A stretch of DNA of 64,000 nucleotides from Anisodus tanguticus (lineage: Eukaryota > Streptophyta > Magnoliopsida > Solanales > Solanaceae). Location: NCBI GenBank assembly GCA_034509755.1, contig CM067550.1, forward strand, positions 6,565,001 through 6,629,000, read 5' to 3'. The notes under the pieces were generated by a model. It had not been told where the DNA came from. It made no database searches and worked only from the letters and a program-made list of their open reading frames with translations. Positions 53,421-64,000 of this stretch are shown here, piece by piece; position 1 is the first letter of the stretch; the number at the start of each line of letters is the position of its first letter. A program made the position numbers and the translations under genes.

Positions 53421-55170
53421 TAATATCACACCTTGGTGTTTGATCTTCTATCTCGAAAATAGGCGTGTGACGCTTCGTTTCTCTCTTTCTATTTAATTTT
53501 GGCCTTCGTTCAATGAATTTCATCATTTTTCAGTATTCTTTTAATAAACCAACTAGTATATGTACCCGTGCGATGCACGAAAAGTGTTAATAGGAAAAAG
53601 AATCATTACAAAAATATTATATTATTTGCTTGACAATATTAAAAAATTTAGTATTTTATATTTATAAAATTTAAACCATTTGATCTAGGAAGGTTGGGAT
53701 ACATCTGTCTAAACACCTCCTTAATAAACTTGTAAATAACAATCTCCCTGATGCAATCTTCTTAGCACGTGCAAAGATAAAGTTTTCAAATGTATTCCAA
53801 CTTAGAACTCCCATAAATTAGAGAGAAAATGACAAATATGAGATTATAAGTAGTTTAGAAATATGATCACATATGAGTACAAGTGGCAACAAATACAAAA
53901 CAAAAGGAAAATAATAGAATCGACTTATGTATGAGAATGAGTTAAGTCCATCCATATGGCGTGCCAGCTGCTTTATGTGATTCACCAGTCTGGTGCCATA
54001 ACTTTTCTTGTCCATCACCGTTCTTGTTCATATGTTGTAACTGCACAAAGAGCTCTCCCCCCCCCCCCCCCTGGCTACAACATGAATAAGAAGAAATGCA
54101 CCAGTAATTTTTAATAAAACATAAAATCACAACTGCACAATTTATACACCTCACATAGGGGGAACAATTCACTACTTCCTGGAAACATTTTGTGTAGCAT
54201 CATAAGAGGAATAATTCACTACTTGGAAATATTCTGTATAACATCGCAATCTGACACATTCACTGCTTCAATTTTTTCATAAATACAGTAAATATATACT
54301 TTCATTATTTCAAATCAGGTTTACCATAGATAATGAATATTCTTCCCAAACATGAAATATAATTTCTATCTCATATCAGAAAACTGTCATCAGTAAAAGT
54401 GCCCCGAGAACACAGTAATATTGCACATAGCTGCATATGAATAGATGCTAGATGGGCTGCAACAACACATATTAAGTTTATTCACTTAAAAAACTAACAA
54501 ATCAATATGTTTGAATGAGTTTATGTAGCCTGAAGGACTCATAAGTCCCTAGTTCTTGGTGTTTCTGTGCAGGTTCTTGCAAGACCATAGTGGCAAGAAA
54601 CCTAGCTAATGTCTTCCTCTTTCTGCTTCATTGGCTCATGAAATCTTCTCTGTTATAATCACTTTCTTGTTCTTGTTGGAAGACATTTAAAATTGTGTGA
54701 ATGTGGCCATTTTCCCTTTTCTCAAATTTGTAATGGATCATTCCAATATTAATCTTCTTCCTTGGTGGCTTTAAATCACCTTTCTTTAAAAATCTTCATT
54801 TGGATATCCGATTGTCTGGTGACCTTCCAAAATTCATTAAATACAACGTGGTTGAGAGGAAAAAATCTGCAACAAAAATCCATGATTCAATTGTCAAAAC
54901 TCATATTCAATAAATTTGTTTGATGTGTTAAACTTTTCTATAGCATGCACAAAACAACCTAAAACAAATGAAATATTGGTTCTTCTGGTAGTGTTAATGG
55001 AAAGGGTTGAATGAGAGATGTGCATCTTTGCATTACACGTATAACGTTTTATGAGGGAGAAATGAAACTTAGCAAACCTATTATAACATGAGTTTTCGTA
55101 AGATCTCTTTTAAAGACTATGATAAAAAAGTTACTGGTCTTACAATCCTAGGTATTGGGGTGGTGCTAGG
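53421..55170. other. Intergenic; candidate Helitron end, short tandem repeat
   Basis: At 53553-53580, the minus strand reads CGTGCATCGCACGGGTACATATACTAG followed by T, a hairpin plus CTAG that looks like a Helitron 3' end; no 5' partner was found. A roughly 50-bp imperfect duplication containing 'aattcactacttcc/ggaaa' spans 54160-54240. A 15-base C run lies at 54057-54071. The minus-strand frame next to it (about 53942-54060) has no known motif. Confidence 0.4.
54057..54071 (+). repeat. Homopolymer C tract (15 bases)
   Basis: Uninterrupted C run in AT-rich DNA. Length may be uncertain. Confidence 0.85.
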
Positions 55171-55290
55171 TAAGGCTGGCCAGTGGGCCGGGTCGGACCG
55201 GTCCCGTCCCGACATTTTTTTTTTTTTTATGGTACCGGGACTCGAACCGGGACGGGACATGATCTCATCCCAGTCCTGCCCCGGTATTAG
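55171..55290 (+). mobile_element. hAT terminal fragment
   Basis: TAAGGCTGGCCAGTGGGCCGGG followed by a GC-rich block, a T run and 'gggactcgaaccgggacgggac' is the terminus and subterminal region of the same hAT family as hAT-1 to hAT-3, cut off at about 55290. The terminus matches the right end of hAT-3 in reverse (TAAGGCTGTCCAACGGGGC). Confidence 0.7.
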
Positions 55291-55634
55291 CCAACTAAGT
55301 TCCATCTATATGACAATTTTCTTCAGCAAATTGCAGAACAAAACTATTGCTTATAGTCGCTGTAAAGTGGTAGGAACAATGTATTGCTAAACAGGCATCC
55401 ACACCTAAATGTTGTTTTTTTATCACATAAATCTGGACACCAAAATACTTTGATAGTAATGAATTATAACCGGCAGCTGTCACCAAGCACACGACACCAA
55501 AAAAAAAGGATTCTCTATGAAATTATATTCCGGGCTCTGTGTAATGAGTCATTATAAGAATCCGGCTTGGTGTATCTTTGTTGTAAAGTAAGATGACATT
55601 TATCTGACTACTGAATATCCAATGAATTGGAAAC
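55291..55634. other. Spacer between hAT fragments
   Basis: The minus-strand frame near 55310-55490 (MCLVTAAGYNSLLSKYFGVQ..) has no known motif. No gene called. Confidence 0.35.
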
Positions 55635-57207
55635 AGGGGCTGTCCAGTTGGCCCGGTCGGCCCGATCCCGACCCGGCACGTCCCGAAACCCGCCCCGATC
55701 CCCCAAAATAAAAAATAAATTTGTCGGGGTTCAAACTCGGGACGGGCCTGGGTTCGTCCGCCCCGCCCCGCCCATCCCGATCCCGACCCATCGCCCTCCC
55801 CCTTTGCAAAAATAACCGTTGCAACAACGACCAAATTTCGATTTTGGCCGTTGTGAAACGGCTATAACGGTCATTTTTGCCCCCACCCCCACCCCATAAA
55901 CCCTCCTACCCCCTTAATATTTATTTTTAACCCTAAGTTAATATATTTACACTTTAACTATATTTCTCAACTATAAATAACTCATTTTCCTCCTCATTTT
56001 TCTCACAAATCTTTCTACCATATCTCTAATCTCTCAATTTATATCTCTACAATTCTACAAATCTTCCTATTATTAAATATTATATGAAAGTTAAAAAATT
56101 GGGAGTGAAGTTGGTAACTAGCTTGAGAATCATCCATCGAGCAAAGTTTCAATTTTCAACCTCGATTACACGTCGACGTTTGGTACCGTCGTTCCTTCTT
56201 TAAATTATTATTGTTACTTAATTTTAATTATCGCACTTAATTTTATTTACTTTAATTATTTATTTGTATAATTAAAATGGAATGATTGAAACGTATGATT
56301 ACGGGTAAGGGTACTTCTTCTAGTAGGGGTAATAAGGGTAAGGGTACTTCTTCTAGTAATCATATTCCTAGTCCCGATGATTTGATTGATTTCAGTCATA
56401 TTGATGAAACTGTTGTTATTTTTAATGATATACTAGTAGATGATGAAGTAGATGAATCATAATTTAATTTAGAAGATAATATAGATGAACACTCACTAGT
56501 GCACCTCAATCTCAAGCTCAGACTGAGTCTCAGCCTGAAACTGCAACTGGAATGTCTCATATTCCCCCTAATATGAATCGATGCCCCACAAAACGAAAAT
56601 TAAAATAAGATGCATGACATTTTTTGATAGGGACGAAGATAATCAACTAGCTAAATGTAAAATTTGTAAAAATGTTTATAAATTTAAAACCGAAAAAGGT
56701 CAAGGTGGGATGAGAGGTTTACTGAGACATGTACAAGGCGAGCACACAGCTAGGTGGAATCAATACCTGGCTAAAAAATCGGGTGTGTCAATGTCATCTG
56801 AGTCGGGACAAGGTTCACATAGTGTCCTCGACCTAGTACATGGTCAAATTAACCCGACGACGAGGGGAATTTTTGGTCCTAAATATGATAAAAATAAAGA
56901 TAGGGAAAATATGGCAAAATTAATTGTGGTGGAGGGTTTGCTTTTTCATTTTTTCATTTCCTGATTTTATTCATTACATTCGAGAAACATATAATCATGC
57001 TTTTAATGATTTTCCTAGATCAACTGTTAGAAGGGATGTTTTTAAATTTGCAAGTGAATATCAACAATATTTACGTTTTGCACTGTGTCATTTTAATGGC
57101 AGAGTGGTTATCACTTCTGACATAGGCTGTAGTACTAACGGTAATAATTATTTAACGATAACATATCATTGGATATATCAAAATTGGTTTATGCAAAAAC
57201 ATATTTT

Positions 57208-57208
57208 A

Positions 57209-57246
<38 letters not shown>
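57208..57246 (+). repeat. (TA)n microsatellite inside hAT-3 coding
   Basis: About 19 TA units replacing the transposase segment that reads 'tatagatatatagatgatagg' in hAT-2. Confidence 0.9.
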
Positions 57247-57249
<3 letters not shown>

Positions 57250-58493
57250 AGGCACACTGAAAGTTTTATTGCAAAAAATATTAATGAAATTTGTGATTAC
57301 TATGGAATAATTAATAAAATTATGACTATTACATTATATAATGATTCTTCTAAAAATTATGCTATAAAACTTTTAAAACTTAGATTAACTCCATCTTTTC
57401 TGATCATTTTCATATAAGATGTGCGCGCCATATTTATAACTTAGTTGTAAAGGATGACCTAAAACTTTTTGAAAACATTCTTGATAAAATACAATTTGCT
57501 ATAAACTTTATTTTTAAAGGTAAAAAAATACAAAGACGCAAAAAGTATAAAAAAACATGTCATGATTGTGTATTAACTTATAGAAAAATTCCAGAAGAAG
57601 TTCCGACTAGATGGAATTCTCTGTATGAGCAACTACTTGTTGCTTATGATTATAGACAACCTATTACTTTATTATTTAACGCCCATAATAAAAATCCAAG
57701 GGATATGCTTGTAGATAATGATTGAGAATTTTTTTTAGAACTTAATGGATTTTAAGAGAAATTTTATCAAGCTGCTAAAGAATTTTTCGGTATTTATTAT
57801 GCTACTATTTCAAATATGTTATTTTATATAGCTCTAATGTTTTTGTTACTTAATGAATATATGTAAAAACCAACTTATGAGGCATCTATTGAAAAAATGT
57901 TTAAAAAATTTTAAAAATACTTTTTTCCTATCCCCACTATATACATTATTGGTGCTGTATTAAATCCAACTATTAAAGTAGACGGTTGTAAAACACTTGT
58001 AGAAACGATTTATGATTGTATAGAAGTACTTCCAACAGACCCGACTGAAGAACCAACTCATCAACCAACTAAAGAAGCAGTTACGTCTAGCATACACACC
58101 GAATGCAAACAAGTATATATGTATTACCGGCAATAAAGTGCAAATAATCAACCGGCTTCTGTACCATCTTCTACTACTTCGTTGCAACCTTATAAAAAGG
58201 TGCGGTTTCTGCTGCTAGTATTCAAGGCCTTAAAAATAAAATGTGTAGTGGTTCAACTTCTTCACAAGTTAGTGAATTTGATGTTTATGTTTTGCAGGTA
58301 TTGTACCGTATGAATTAATTGTCAATGATGAAGGGCAAAAAGACTTGCTGAAATACTGGAGGGAGAATGAGAAGACATTTCCTACGTTAACAAAGATGGC
58401 CCGAGATGTGTTAAACATTCAAGCGTCATCAACAGCGTCTGAAAGCGTCTTTTTCGCAGGAAGATTTCAAATTGGAGAGCACATACATTCATT

Positions 58494-58509
58494 GGGGGGG
58501 GGGGGGGGG
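58494..58509 (+). repeat. Homopolymer G tract inside hAT-3
   Basis: 16 Gs where hAT-1 and hAT-2 have 'ttagcgggagacat'-type sequence, so it arose by expansion of a short G run in the dead transposase. Confidence 0.85.
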
Positions 58510-59057
58510 AGACACATTGGAGATTGCACTTCTATTCAGAGACTGAATTCGTGCGGAGCGTAGAAGGTGCGGCCAACCGGAGACCAACGAAGAAGAAGAC
58601 TACAACTACAACGAAATCTTGTCCAAGGGAGCAGGAAGCGACGTTGAAGAATTTGACAAACAAATTCCAATTCCAACAGAAGATCCTCAAGACATTGTTA
58701 GAAAATTCGAAAGAGTATGGTTGAATATGTAATTTTTTTAATTGCAATTATACTATGTCATTTGCAACTTTTGAACAATACCACAAAGTTGCAATTTTAA
58801 AATTGTATTACAAATAAAATTATATTTCTATTAAATAATATAAGAGGCACAAAAACAGTTTTGGGATGTTTTTATTACACTATCTTGTTCAATTATTGAA
58901 ATGTTTGTATATATTATTTTTTAAAATTAAGTGGCAAAAAAAAAAAAAAAAAAAACCGAGTCCCGACCCGACCAGCCCCAACGCGACCCCGTTCCGGCAG
59001 AATGTGGGACGGGACGGGACCTCCCACCGTCCCGTCCCGCCCCGTTGGACAGCCTTA

Positions 59058-59260
59058 GTATAAAGTAGCTTAAGTAATAACTACTTACTGTGTAAAATCT
59101 GCAAATGTAATAACTTGCAGATTCATCAAATTTCATCAAATTAGAAGGAAAAAAAACTAATAAAAATTGACTACTAAATATGCATTTTCACTGTTTGTAC
59201 CGTTGAAATTGAGGAAGGGAGGGATATAAGTCAGCGCTTATTGATAATTACTCTTTTCAG
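59058..59260. other. Spacer, no gene recognised
   Basis: AT-rich DNA between hAT-3 and the candidate exon. Confidence 0.4.
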
Positions 59261-59427
59261 TTTCAATTACTACTATCACAGAACAGGACATTGATTATTT
59301 CATTCAAAATTATCCACAAACATATTCAAGCCAATGCGTCACTCATGATGCCAATATCACTCCACGTACACCAGTTGCTACAACTGATCATCCAATTAAG
59401 GAGAAAGAAGAGCCATCTGCCAACTGA
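59261..59427 (+). pseudogene. Possible orphan terminal exon
   Basis: A good acceptor context (ctcttttcag, 59251-59260) is followed by 167 nt: two bases plus 54 codons and a TGA at 59425-59427. The translation includes ITEQDIDYFIQNYPQTYSS and ATTDHPIKEKEEPSAN. Composition and codon flow look like real protein, and it resembles none of the transposon proteins here. I do not recognise the gene. Upstream exons were not found; they may lie beyond hAT-3 or have been deleted. Confidence 0.35.
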
Positions 59428-61490
59428 ACGATTCTAAATAACATATAGCATTAGTTCCTATTCAACGTTGTAGAAAAAGAAAATCAAAATTGTTCAGATG
59501 AACGTGAAAGGAGAATATAGGTATTTGATCATGTTTTGATTATGCTAAATTGGTCCTTTTGTGAAACACAGTGTGCCATTGGTGGAGGAAATTGTATCCC
59601 AAACTAAAAGAGTAAAATTATTCAGAACCAGAAGTCAGAAACAGGAAATGGATGGTCATTAATCTCTTCAGCTGCCATCAAACAAACAATAATGGTCCTC
59701 TTGGAAATGGTGGTTTTTGTTCATAAAATCTATTTCATCAGGAAAAGCATAAATGCAAAGAGGAACTAGCTCCTCAAGCTATACTTTGAATTTAGATGGA
59801 TTCGCACCAAAACGTACTTGTCTAGACCTAGTTCGTGGTTTAAGAGCCAAAACCACTCTTTCTAATTGAAAGGATAAAGTTTGATTGGTACGACGGAGGT
59901 CATTTTCCACAAAAATGTTTGCAGGAAGAAGTCATTACGGTGTTTACATTATTGGAAAAATTAAAACTAAAAAAATAAAATAGTTACATTCTTTAAACTA
60001 ATTCAAACATTCAGAATATTCATGGCAAGAAAGAAAATATATTCTCCATCTCTATTGCAGTGGTATGATTCTCTGGCGCACCTCAGTATCTGTAAACCCC
60101 ATAAGAAAGACCATATAATGACGTCACATAAATGAATCCCCAATATACCTTTGGACCCAACCATAAGAAATAGCTTAAATTTTACAACAAAGTTTTCAGT
60201 AAGAATAGTACCAAAAATCTGAATTAGAGGGTGTATGATGTATTTTCTTCTTGTAGAAAACAATATGTAATGCACAAAACAAACTAAGCCAAAGGAGAAA
60301 TCATAGCAATTAGCAAAAAAATTGAGAATACCCAAGACAATAAGCAACCAAAAGAAAAGGGAGAACAACAGACAAATCTAACCTGAAGATCGCAATTTTC
60401 AATGGCTGAAGTCACGAAGAGACAAATGATCAGAGGAAGCCATAGAGCCGATGAAGTCTGCACATTCATCCGTTTTAACAGCATAGGCAGAACCCAAATT
60501 CAAACATTATGACTTGAATTGAAAATTTTACCGCAAGAGCATCAAGGCAAGACAACACCCAGAAAAACTGTTGCATAAGACCAAGTGACGAAGTAGGAAA
60601 CTGAAAGATCATAACCACCAACACTATCGGACAAACTACAACTGAAAACAAAGAATTAAGAAAATATTTTAGAAGAATGCACAATTTTTACCTTGCCCGC
60701 CTCGACATAGCAAAGTACAACAATAATCTTTTTCACCTAAAAGTTTAATCTTTCCTTCAAAAGCCATGACATTCATCAACGAAATTGAGAAATCTGAAGA
60801 GAACTTGAAAAGGAAAACAAGAGCAGAATGTTCGGTATGGAAAATGTTTTCTTTAAAACGTGTTCTTCAAAAATAAGTGAATTTTACTTATTTATCATGT
60901 TTAGTTGGGGTGGGATGTCATAGAAAAAGGGAAAAAAAATTCAAAACATTTTAAAAAAATATATATTGTTTTGGAACGGGTGGGTGGAATGTTGGGGCGG
61001 GGGTGTCGCAGAAAACATTTTTTTTTTTTTTGGAAGGAGTAGGACTGGGTGGCGTAGAAAACTAAAAGAAATTAATTATTTTTGTAAAAAAAATATTGGG
61101 GTGGGGTGTCAGGTGTGTGAGTGGGATTGTGCGAGAGTTGGGGTGGGGTGGGTGATGATAGGGTGGTTGATAAAATATCACCGATTTCTTTTTTTTAAAT
61201 TTTTTTTAAATTTTTTTTTTAACCAAATAAACATAAAAAAATATTTTCCGAATTTTTTAATCCTCCGTACCAAACACACCATAAAAGGAAAAAGAACGAG
61301 CAGATTTAGGCAAAAACTCAGCATACCTGAACTTCTAAGTTGCAACACCAATTGAAAGGACGAAAAAGAGAGTATTTCCTTCAATAACCATGAAATCCAA
61401 TTTAGTCAAAAAAAAGAATTAAAAAATCATACCTGAACTTGTCACATCAGTTGAAAGAATAAAGAAAAAATGAGAGTTTTTATTTTTTGT
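59428..61490. other. Intergenic; possible MITE
   Basis: No gene recognised. About 60890-61285 is T- and G-rich and begins 'ttatttatcatgtttagttgggg' and ends 'ccgtaccaaacacaccataaaag'; the 'gtttggt' ends face each other as in common plant MITEs. Ends and target duplication are not confirmed. Confidence 0.35.
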
Positions 61491-61708
61491 GATATCCAAT
61501 TTTCTGGCTTACGTCAAATTATTTTTGGAGATAGTAGTATCGGTCCCTCAACACTACTATCGATGAAATCATGATATGTGTCTCGAACGAATTAAGAATT
61601 TAAGAATAGAAACCGATATCACCTACACTACAAGAGGTTATCCCGTAAGAAGGAAGAAAGTCTTCCCACTAGAGTTTTGAAAAAAGTAATCCTTTGCCAT
61701 CCAGAAGC
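61491..61708 (-). repeat. Second copy of the 690-958 SINE candidate
   Basis: Shares with 690-958 the phrases 'ggcttacg(c/t)ca(g/a)atta', 'gagatagtagt..cggtccctca.cactactatc', 'gatatcacctac' and 'cctttgccatcca'. The B box is degraded and a short insertion is present. Same orientation (minus). Confidence 0.6.
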
Positions 61709-62840
61709 CCGGAGAAAACTGAAAGAGACTGGTAAAAGAGATAAAAATGGATACTCCTAGGATTACGGTGGTCTGTGGTGCGACAGAATGATGTGGGGGA
61801 ATGGGAACGTGGTGTGGGATAGATTATTTATTTTCTTCCTTATTTTAAGGATATAAATAAAAATAAAAATAAATGCAAAATTATAAAATTCTAAGTAACT
61901 GTTTGGAAGTTCCGTACCATTATCCTGATTTGATGGAACCAAATTATCCCTACGTTTGTCAATTTTTATTTCTATTATGCAGTTATTAATTTTACCACTT
62001 GGTAACTTCCAATTATTTTTAAATTAAAATTCAAAACAATAACTAAAGTAACTACTTATTACCTAACTCACGTGCGTCCTAAAATACTTGTCATGTTTTT
62101 ATTTTTAAAAGTCAATTTAACTAAATTTTAAAGTTATATTAGATTATATTAATTCAATATTTTAAAATTAAAATTTAGATATTTGAAAAATTATACGAAA
62201 AGTACTATAAATTATAATTATTTTCAAATTTATTAATGTGATAAAAAAAAATATAACTCAAAATGTTGTCCTACAATAGTTCCTAATCCTAATTTTTTGG
62301 ATGGTGGTGCGAGATTTTTTACGGCACACACAGGGAAGTTTTCTAATGGTAACTTCTCAATTAATTACTTTTATTTCAGTTACTTTTGCAACTGCTCCAT
62401 ACGTGTTCAGATATTGAAACTGGTTCCAAGTTTTTTAAATTTTAAATTATTTTTAAATAGATAATTAATAACTAACAACTAATTATTAACTAAATAATTA
62501 TTTTTTGTCTTAAAACTACCACGTGACTTTATCTTATGCCGTCACTTGTCATAATCCTAATCCAAACTATCCTCTTTTTAATAATATAATATATAGATAG
62601 ATATAGATTAATCAACATGTACCCCCATTGAATTAATGAAAATGTAATCTAGTACACCAAGAGTACTGCAGGAGGATGCTGGTCGAGAATTTTAAAGCTA
62701 ATTTTAAAAGATATTTTTTTCGCTCCAAAGAATATGTATACGCCCTCTGTTCCATTTAACGTGTCATCGTTTATTAAAAATAATTATTTCAAAGTATTTG
62801 TTATTTTTTGGAAAAAGAAGAGAGAATCCAATTCTATTTT
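61709..62840. other. Intergenic, no gene recognised
   Basis: Very AT-rich; no frame with a motif and no clear repeat boundary. Confidence 0.45.
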
Positions 62841-62844
62841 TAAA

Positions 62845-62945
62845 TCCTACCCTTACTCAGATAGATGTGGGGAAATTAGTATGGGATCTACCCTCTCCAG
62901 ATCCCATAACGTGAGATTTCACTGGATATGTTTTTGTTGTAATAT
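62845..62945 (+). repeat. TS-SINE-like remnant
   Basis: 'gggatctaccctctccagatcccataacgtgagatttcactggatatgtttttgttgtaa' is a degenerate version of the TS-type 3' end found at 49930-50010, with the TTG-rich tail. Confidence 0.55.
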
Positions 62946-64000
62946 TTTATCAAGCAAAAGGTAAAAGTGAGAAGTAAAAAAAGGATAGGATGAGATGCTA
63001 TTTTGGAGGAAGATTTTTATGGGCTTGTCTTGTCTGGTTATCTATGTACAAATTTTCTTTCTTTTCTACACAAAGTTGGTTAGTCAACCAGCAGTAGATT
63101 TAAAATTTGGACCCTATGAGTTCTTAATTGTATATGTTGTTTTTTCATACATATATAAGTATGAAAGAAAAGGTGGATAGTTCCGCATTTAATCGCATGA
63201 TTTCGCTTCAAATGGGTTGGTCTTTAATTTTTGCTTCAAATTAATTGAAACTTATGCCTACGGGCATAAGTTCTTTAAAGAATCAGCACAAAATTTGTTG
63301 AATTTCTTTAAAAACTTAATCCCAATAGATACAAGTTTTATTTGAGGAATAAAAATTAAATATCAACACAAAATAGGAACAAAAGTGCAAATGACCCGTA
63401 ATTCCGAATTACTGACTTGGGCCGCATTGCCAGCTTTTACTACATAACTCATGAAACTTGTAAATTTTGAGAAATAACAAGGATGTATAATTGTATATTG
63501 TTCACAATGATACCATAAGCGATTTAGCTAAGTTGTAGGTATCATAAAAGGATGTTTTTGGCTAATAACTCGAGAGTATTTATTTGTACCAATTTCTATG
63601 CGATCAATCGATTTTCTCCATACTATTTTTTGAATAAATTTGTCCGTGTTTCGCCCGAACCACTATGCTACAAGCATTGACGTATGCTAGACGTCTAAAA
63701 TTGGCTGGCGAGGGAGAAGATCGGTTTTAATTCCCATTATTACATGTTATTTCAATTCTATAGCCTTTTCTAAAAGAGATTTACAAAAAATAATTCAGAA
63801 GTCCGGTGAATAAGATGTTTATCGAAATATGGATTAAGACGAAATTCGCAATCAAAACAGGGTGATGAAGCCTAACTGATCATGGAGGACAGAATTTAAC
63901 CATCTTTAATTAGTTTATTTTCTTAACAAAACTCAAAACAGTAAAGCTACGAGATATTTCATCCGTATAAAAAAGAGTGTTCACTTAATCATTTGCACAC
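62946..64000. other. Intergenic, no gene recognised
   Basis: AT-rich to the window end. A short frame at 62995-63180 lacks supporting features. Confidence 0.45.

Larger units (their letters stand above)
56277..58732 (+). pseudogene. hAT transposase pseudogene (hAT-3)
   Basis: The start codon equivalent at 56277 is followed two codons later by TGA. The BED finger is intact in sequence (CKICKN .. RHVQGEHTARW, 56650-56755). The core has SDIGCSTNGNNYLTITYHWIY (57117) and a TITLYNDSS version of the second Asp motif, where Asp is replaced by Tyr. A TA repeat (57208-57246) interrupts the region that reads LAYRYIDDRHT in hAT-2. The dimerisation domain has LNIQASSTASESVFFAGRFQ (58410-58470), then a 16-base G run where the relatives have LAGDT coding. 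It ends at TAA 58730. Many frameshifts; inactive. Confidence 0.85.
55635..59057 (+). mobile_element. hAT transposon hAT-3
   Basis: 3.4 kb. The left terminus GGGGCTGTCCAGTTGGCCC and right terminus GGGGCGGGACGG..CCCGTTGGACAGCCTTA form imperfect inverted ends with GC-rich subterminal blocks (55650-55800, 58960-59045). Plus-strand broken transposase. No matching 8-bp target duplication is visible (left GAAACA.., right GTATAAAG), so one end was lost or rearranged. Confidence 0.85.

Noticed and set aside
53942..54060. Minus-strand frame containing LQHMNKNGDGQEKLWHQTGE
   Set aside because: It looks protein-like but is preceded by a C homopolymer of uncertain length, and I could not link it to any family or flanking exon.
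55295..55492. 65-codon minus-strand frame (MCLVTAAGYNSLL..)
   Set aside because: No motif, no splice context and bounded by hAT fragments; probably degenerate retroelement sequence.
60003..60684. Series of hydrophobic minus-strand frames
   Set aside because: T-rich DNA read as Phe/Leu/Ile; no consistent frame, start context or splice structure.

Overview
This is plant nuclear DNA, most likely from a Solanaceae species; the genus cannot be fixed from the sequence. The clues are a Solanaceae-type SINE, a LINE ending in a (TTG)n tail like tobacco TS SINEs, Ty1/copia and Ty3/gypsy LTR elements primed by initiator-Met tRNA, hAT, pogo, Mutator-like and Helitron DNA elements, and genes with GT-AG introns. 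The window is AT-rich and mostly transposable elements.

Only one gene looks intact: a nuclear endonuclease III homologue (NTH1 type) on the minus strand at 19468-27638. I could join ten exons into a 1041-nt frame (346 aa) with the HhH-GPD motif, the catalytic Lys and Asp, and a C-terminal 4Fe-4S cysteine motif. Its introns hold a Mutator-like MITE, a SINE and a 2.6-kb copia remnant that separates the [4Fe-4S] exon from the rest of the gene. Intron 5 appears to use a GC donor.

The second theme is a dispersed cluster of four jacalin-related lectin (JRL) genes, all on the minus strand (about 9.6-10.5, 27.9-31.7, 32.1-40.7 and 52.9-53.3 kb), and all damaged. JRL1 is split by a solo copia LTR (TSD TCATC). 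JRL2 is split near its 3' end by an 8-kb copia element of the same family (TSD TCAAG), which itself contains a broken gypsy element. JRL3 is split by an hAT transposon (8-bp TSD with one mismatch). JRL4 has lost its C-terminal third. They still share promoter and 3' UTR similarity, so they come from an older tandem family.

Layout: 0.7-4.2 kb, SINE and copia-1 with a nested MITE; 4.8-8.2 kb, hAT-1; 9.6-10.5 kb, JRL1 and solo LTR; 12.8-17.1 kb, copia-2 and an LTR tangle; 19.5-27.6 kb, NTH1 with copia-4 in its last intron; 27.9-31.7 kb, JRL3 and hAT-2; 32.1-40.8 kb, JRL2 with copia-5 and the nested gypsy; 41.6-46.5 kb, an LTR fragment and copia-3; 47.0-50.0 kb, an hAT fragment and a LINE; 50.8-51.8 kb, pogo and Helitron; 52.9-53.4 kb, JRL4; 55.2-59.1 kb, hAT fragment and hAT-3; 59.3-64 kb, mostly unassigned, with a possible orphan terminal exon, a second copy of the first SINE family and a TS-like remnant. 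All transposon proteins seen here carry stops, frameshifts or deletions.
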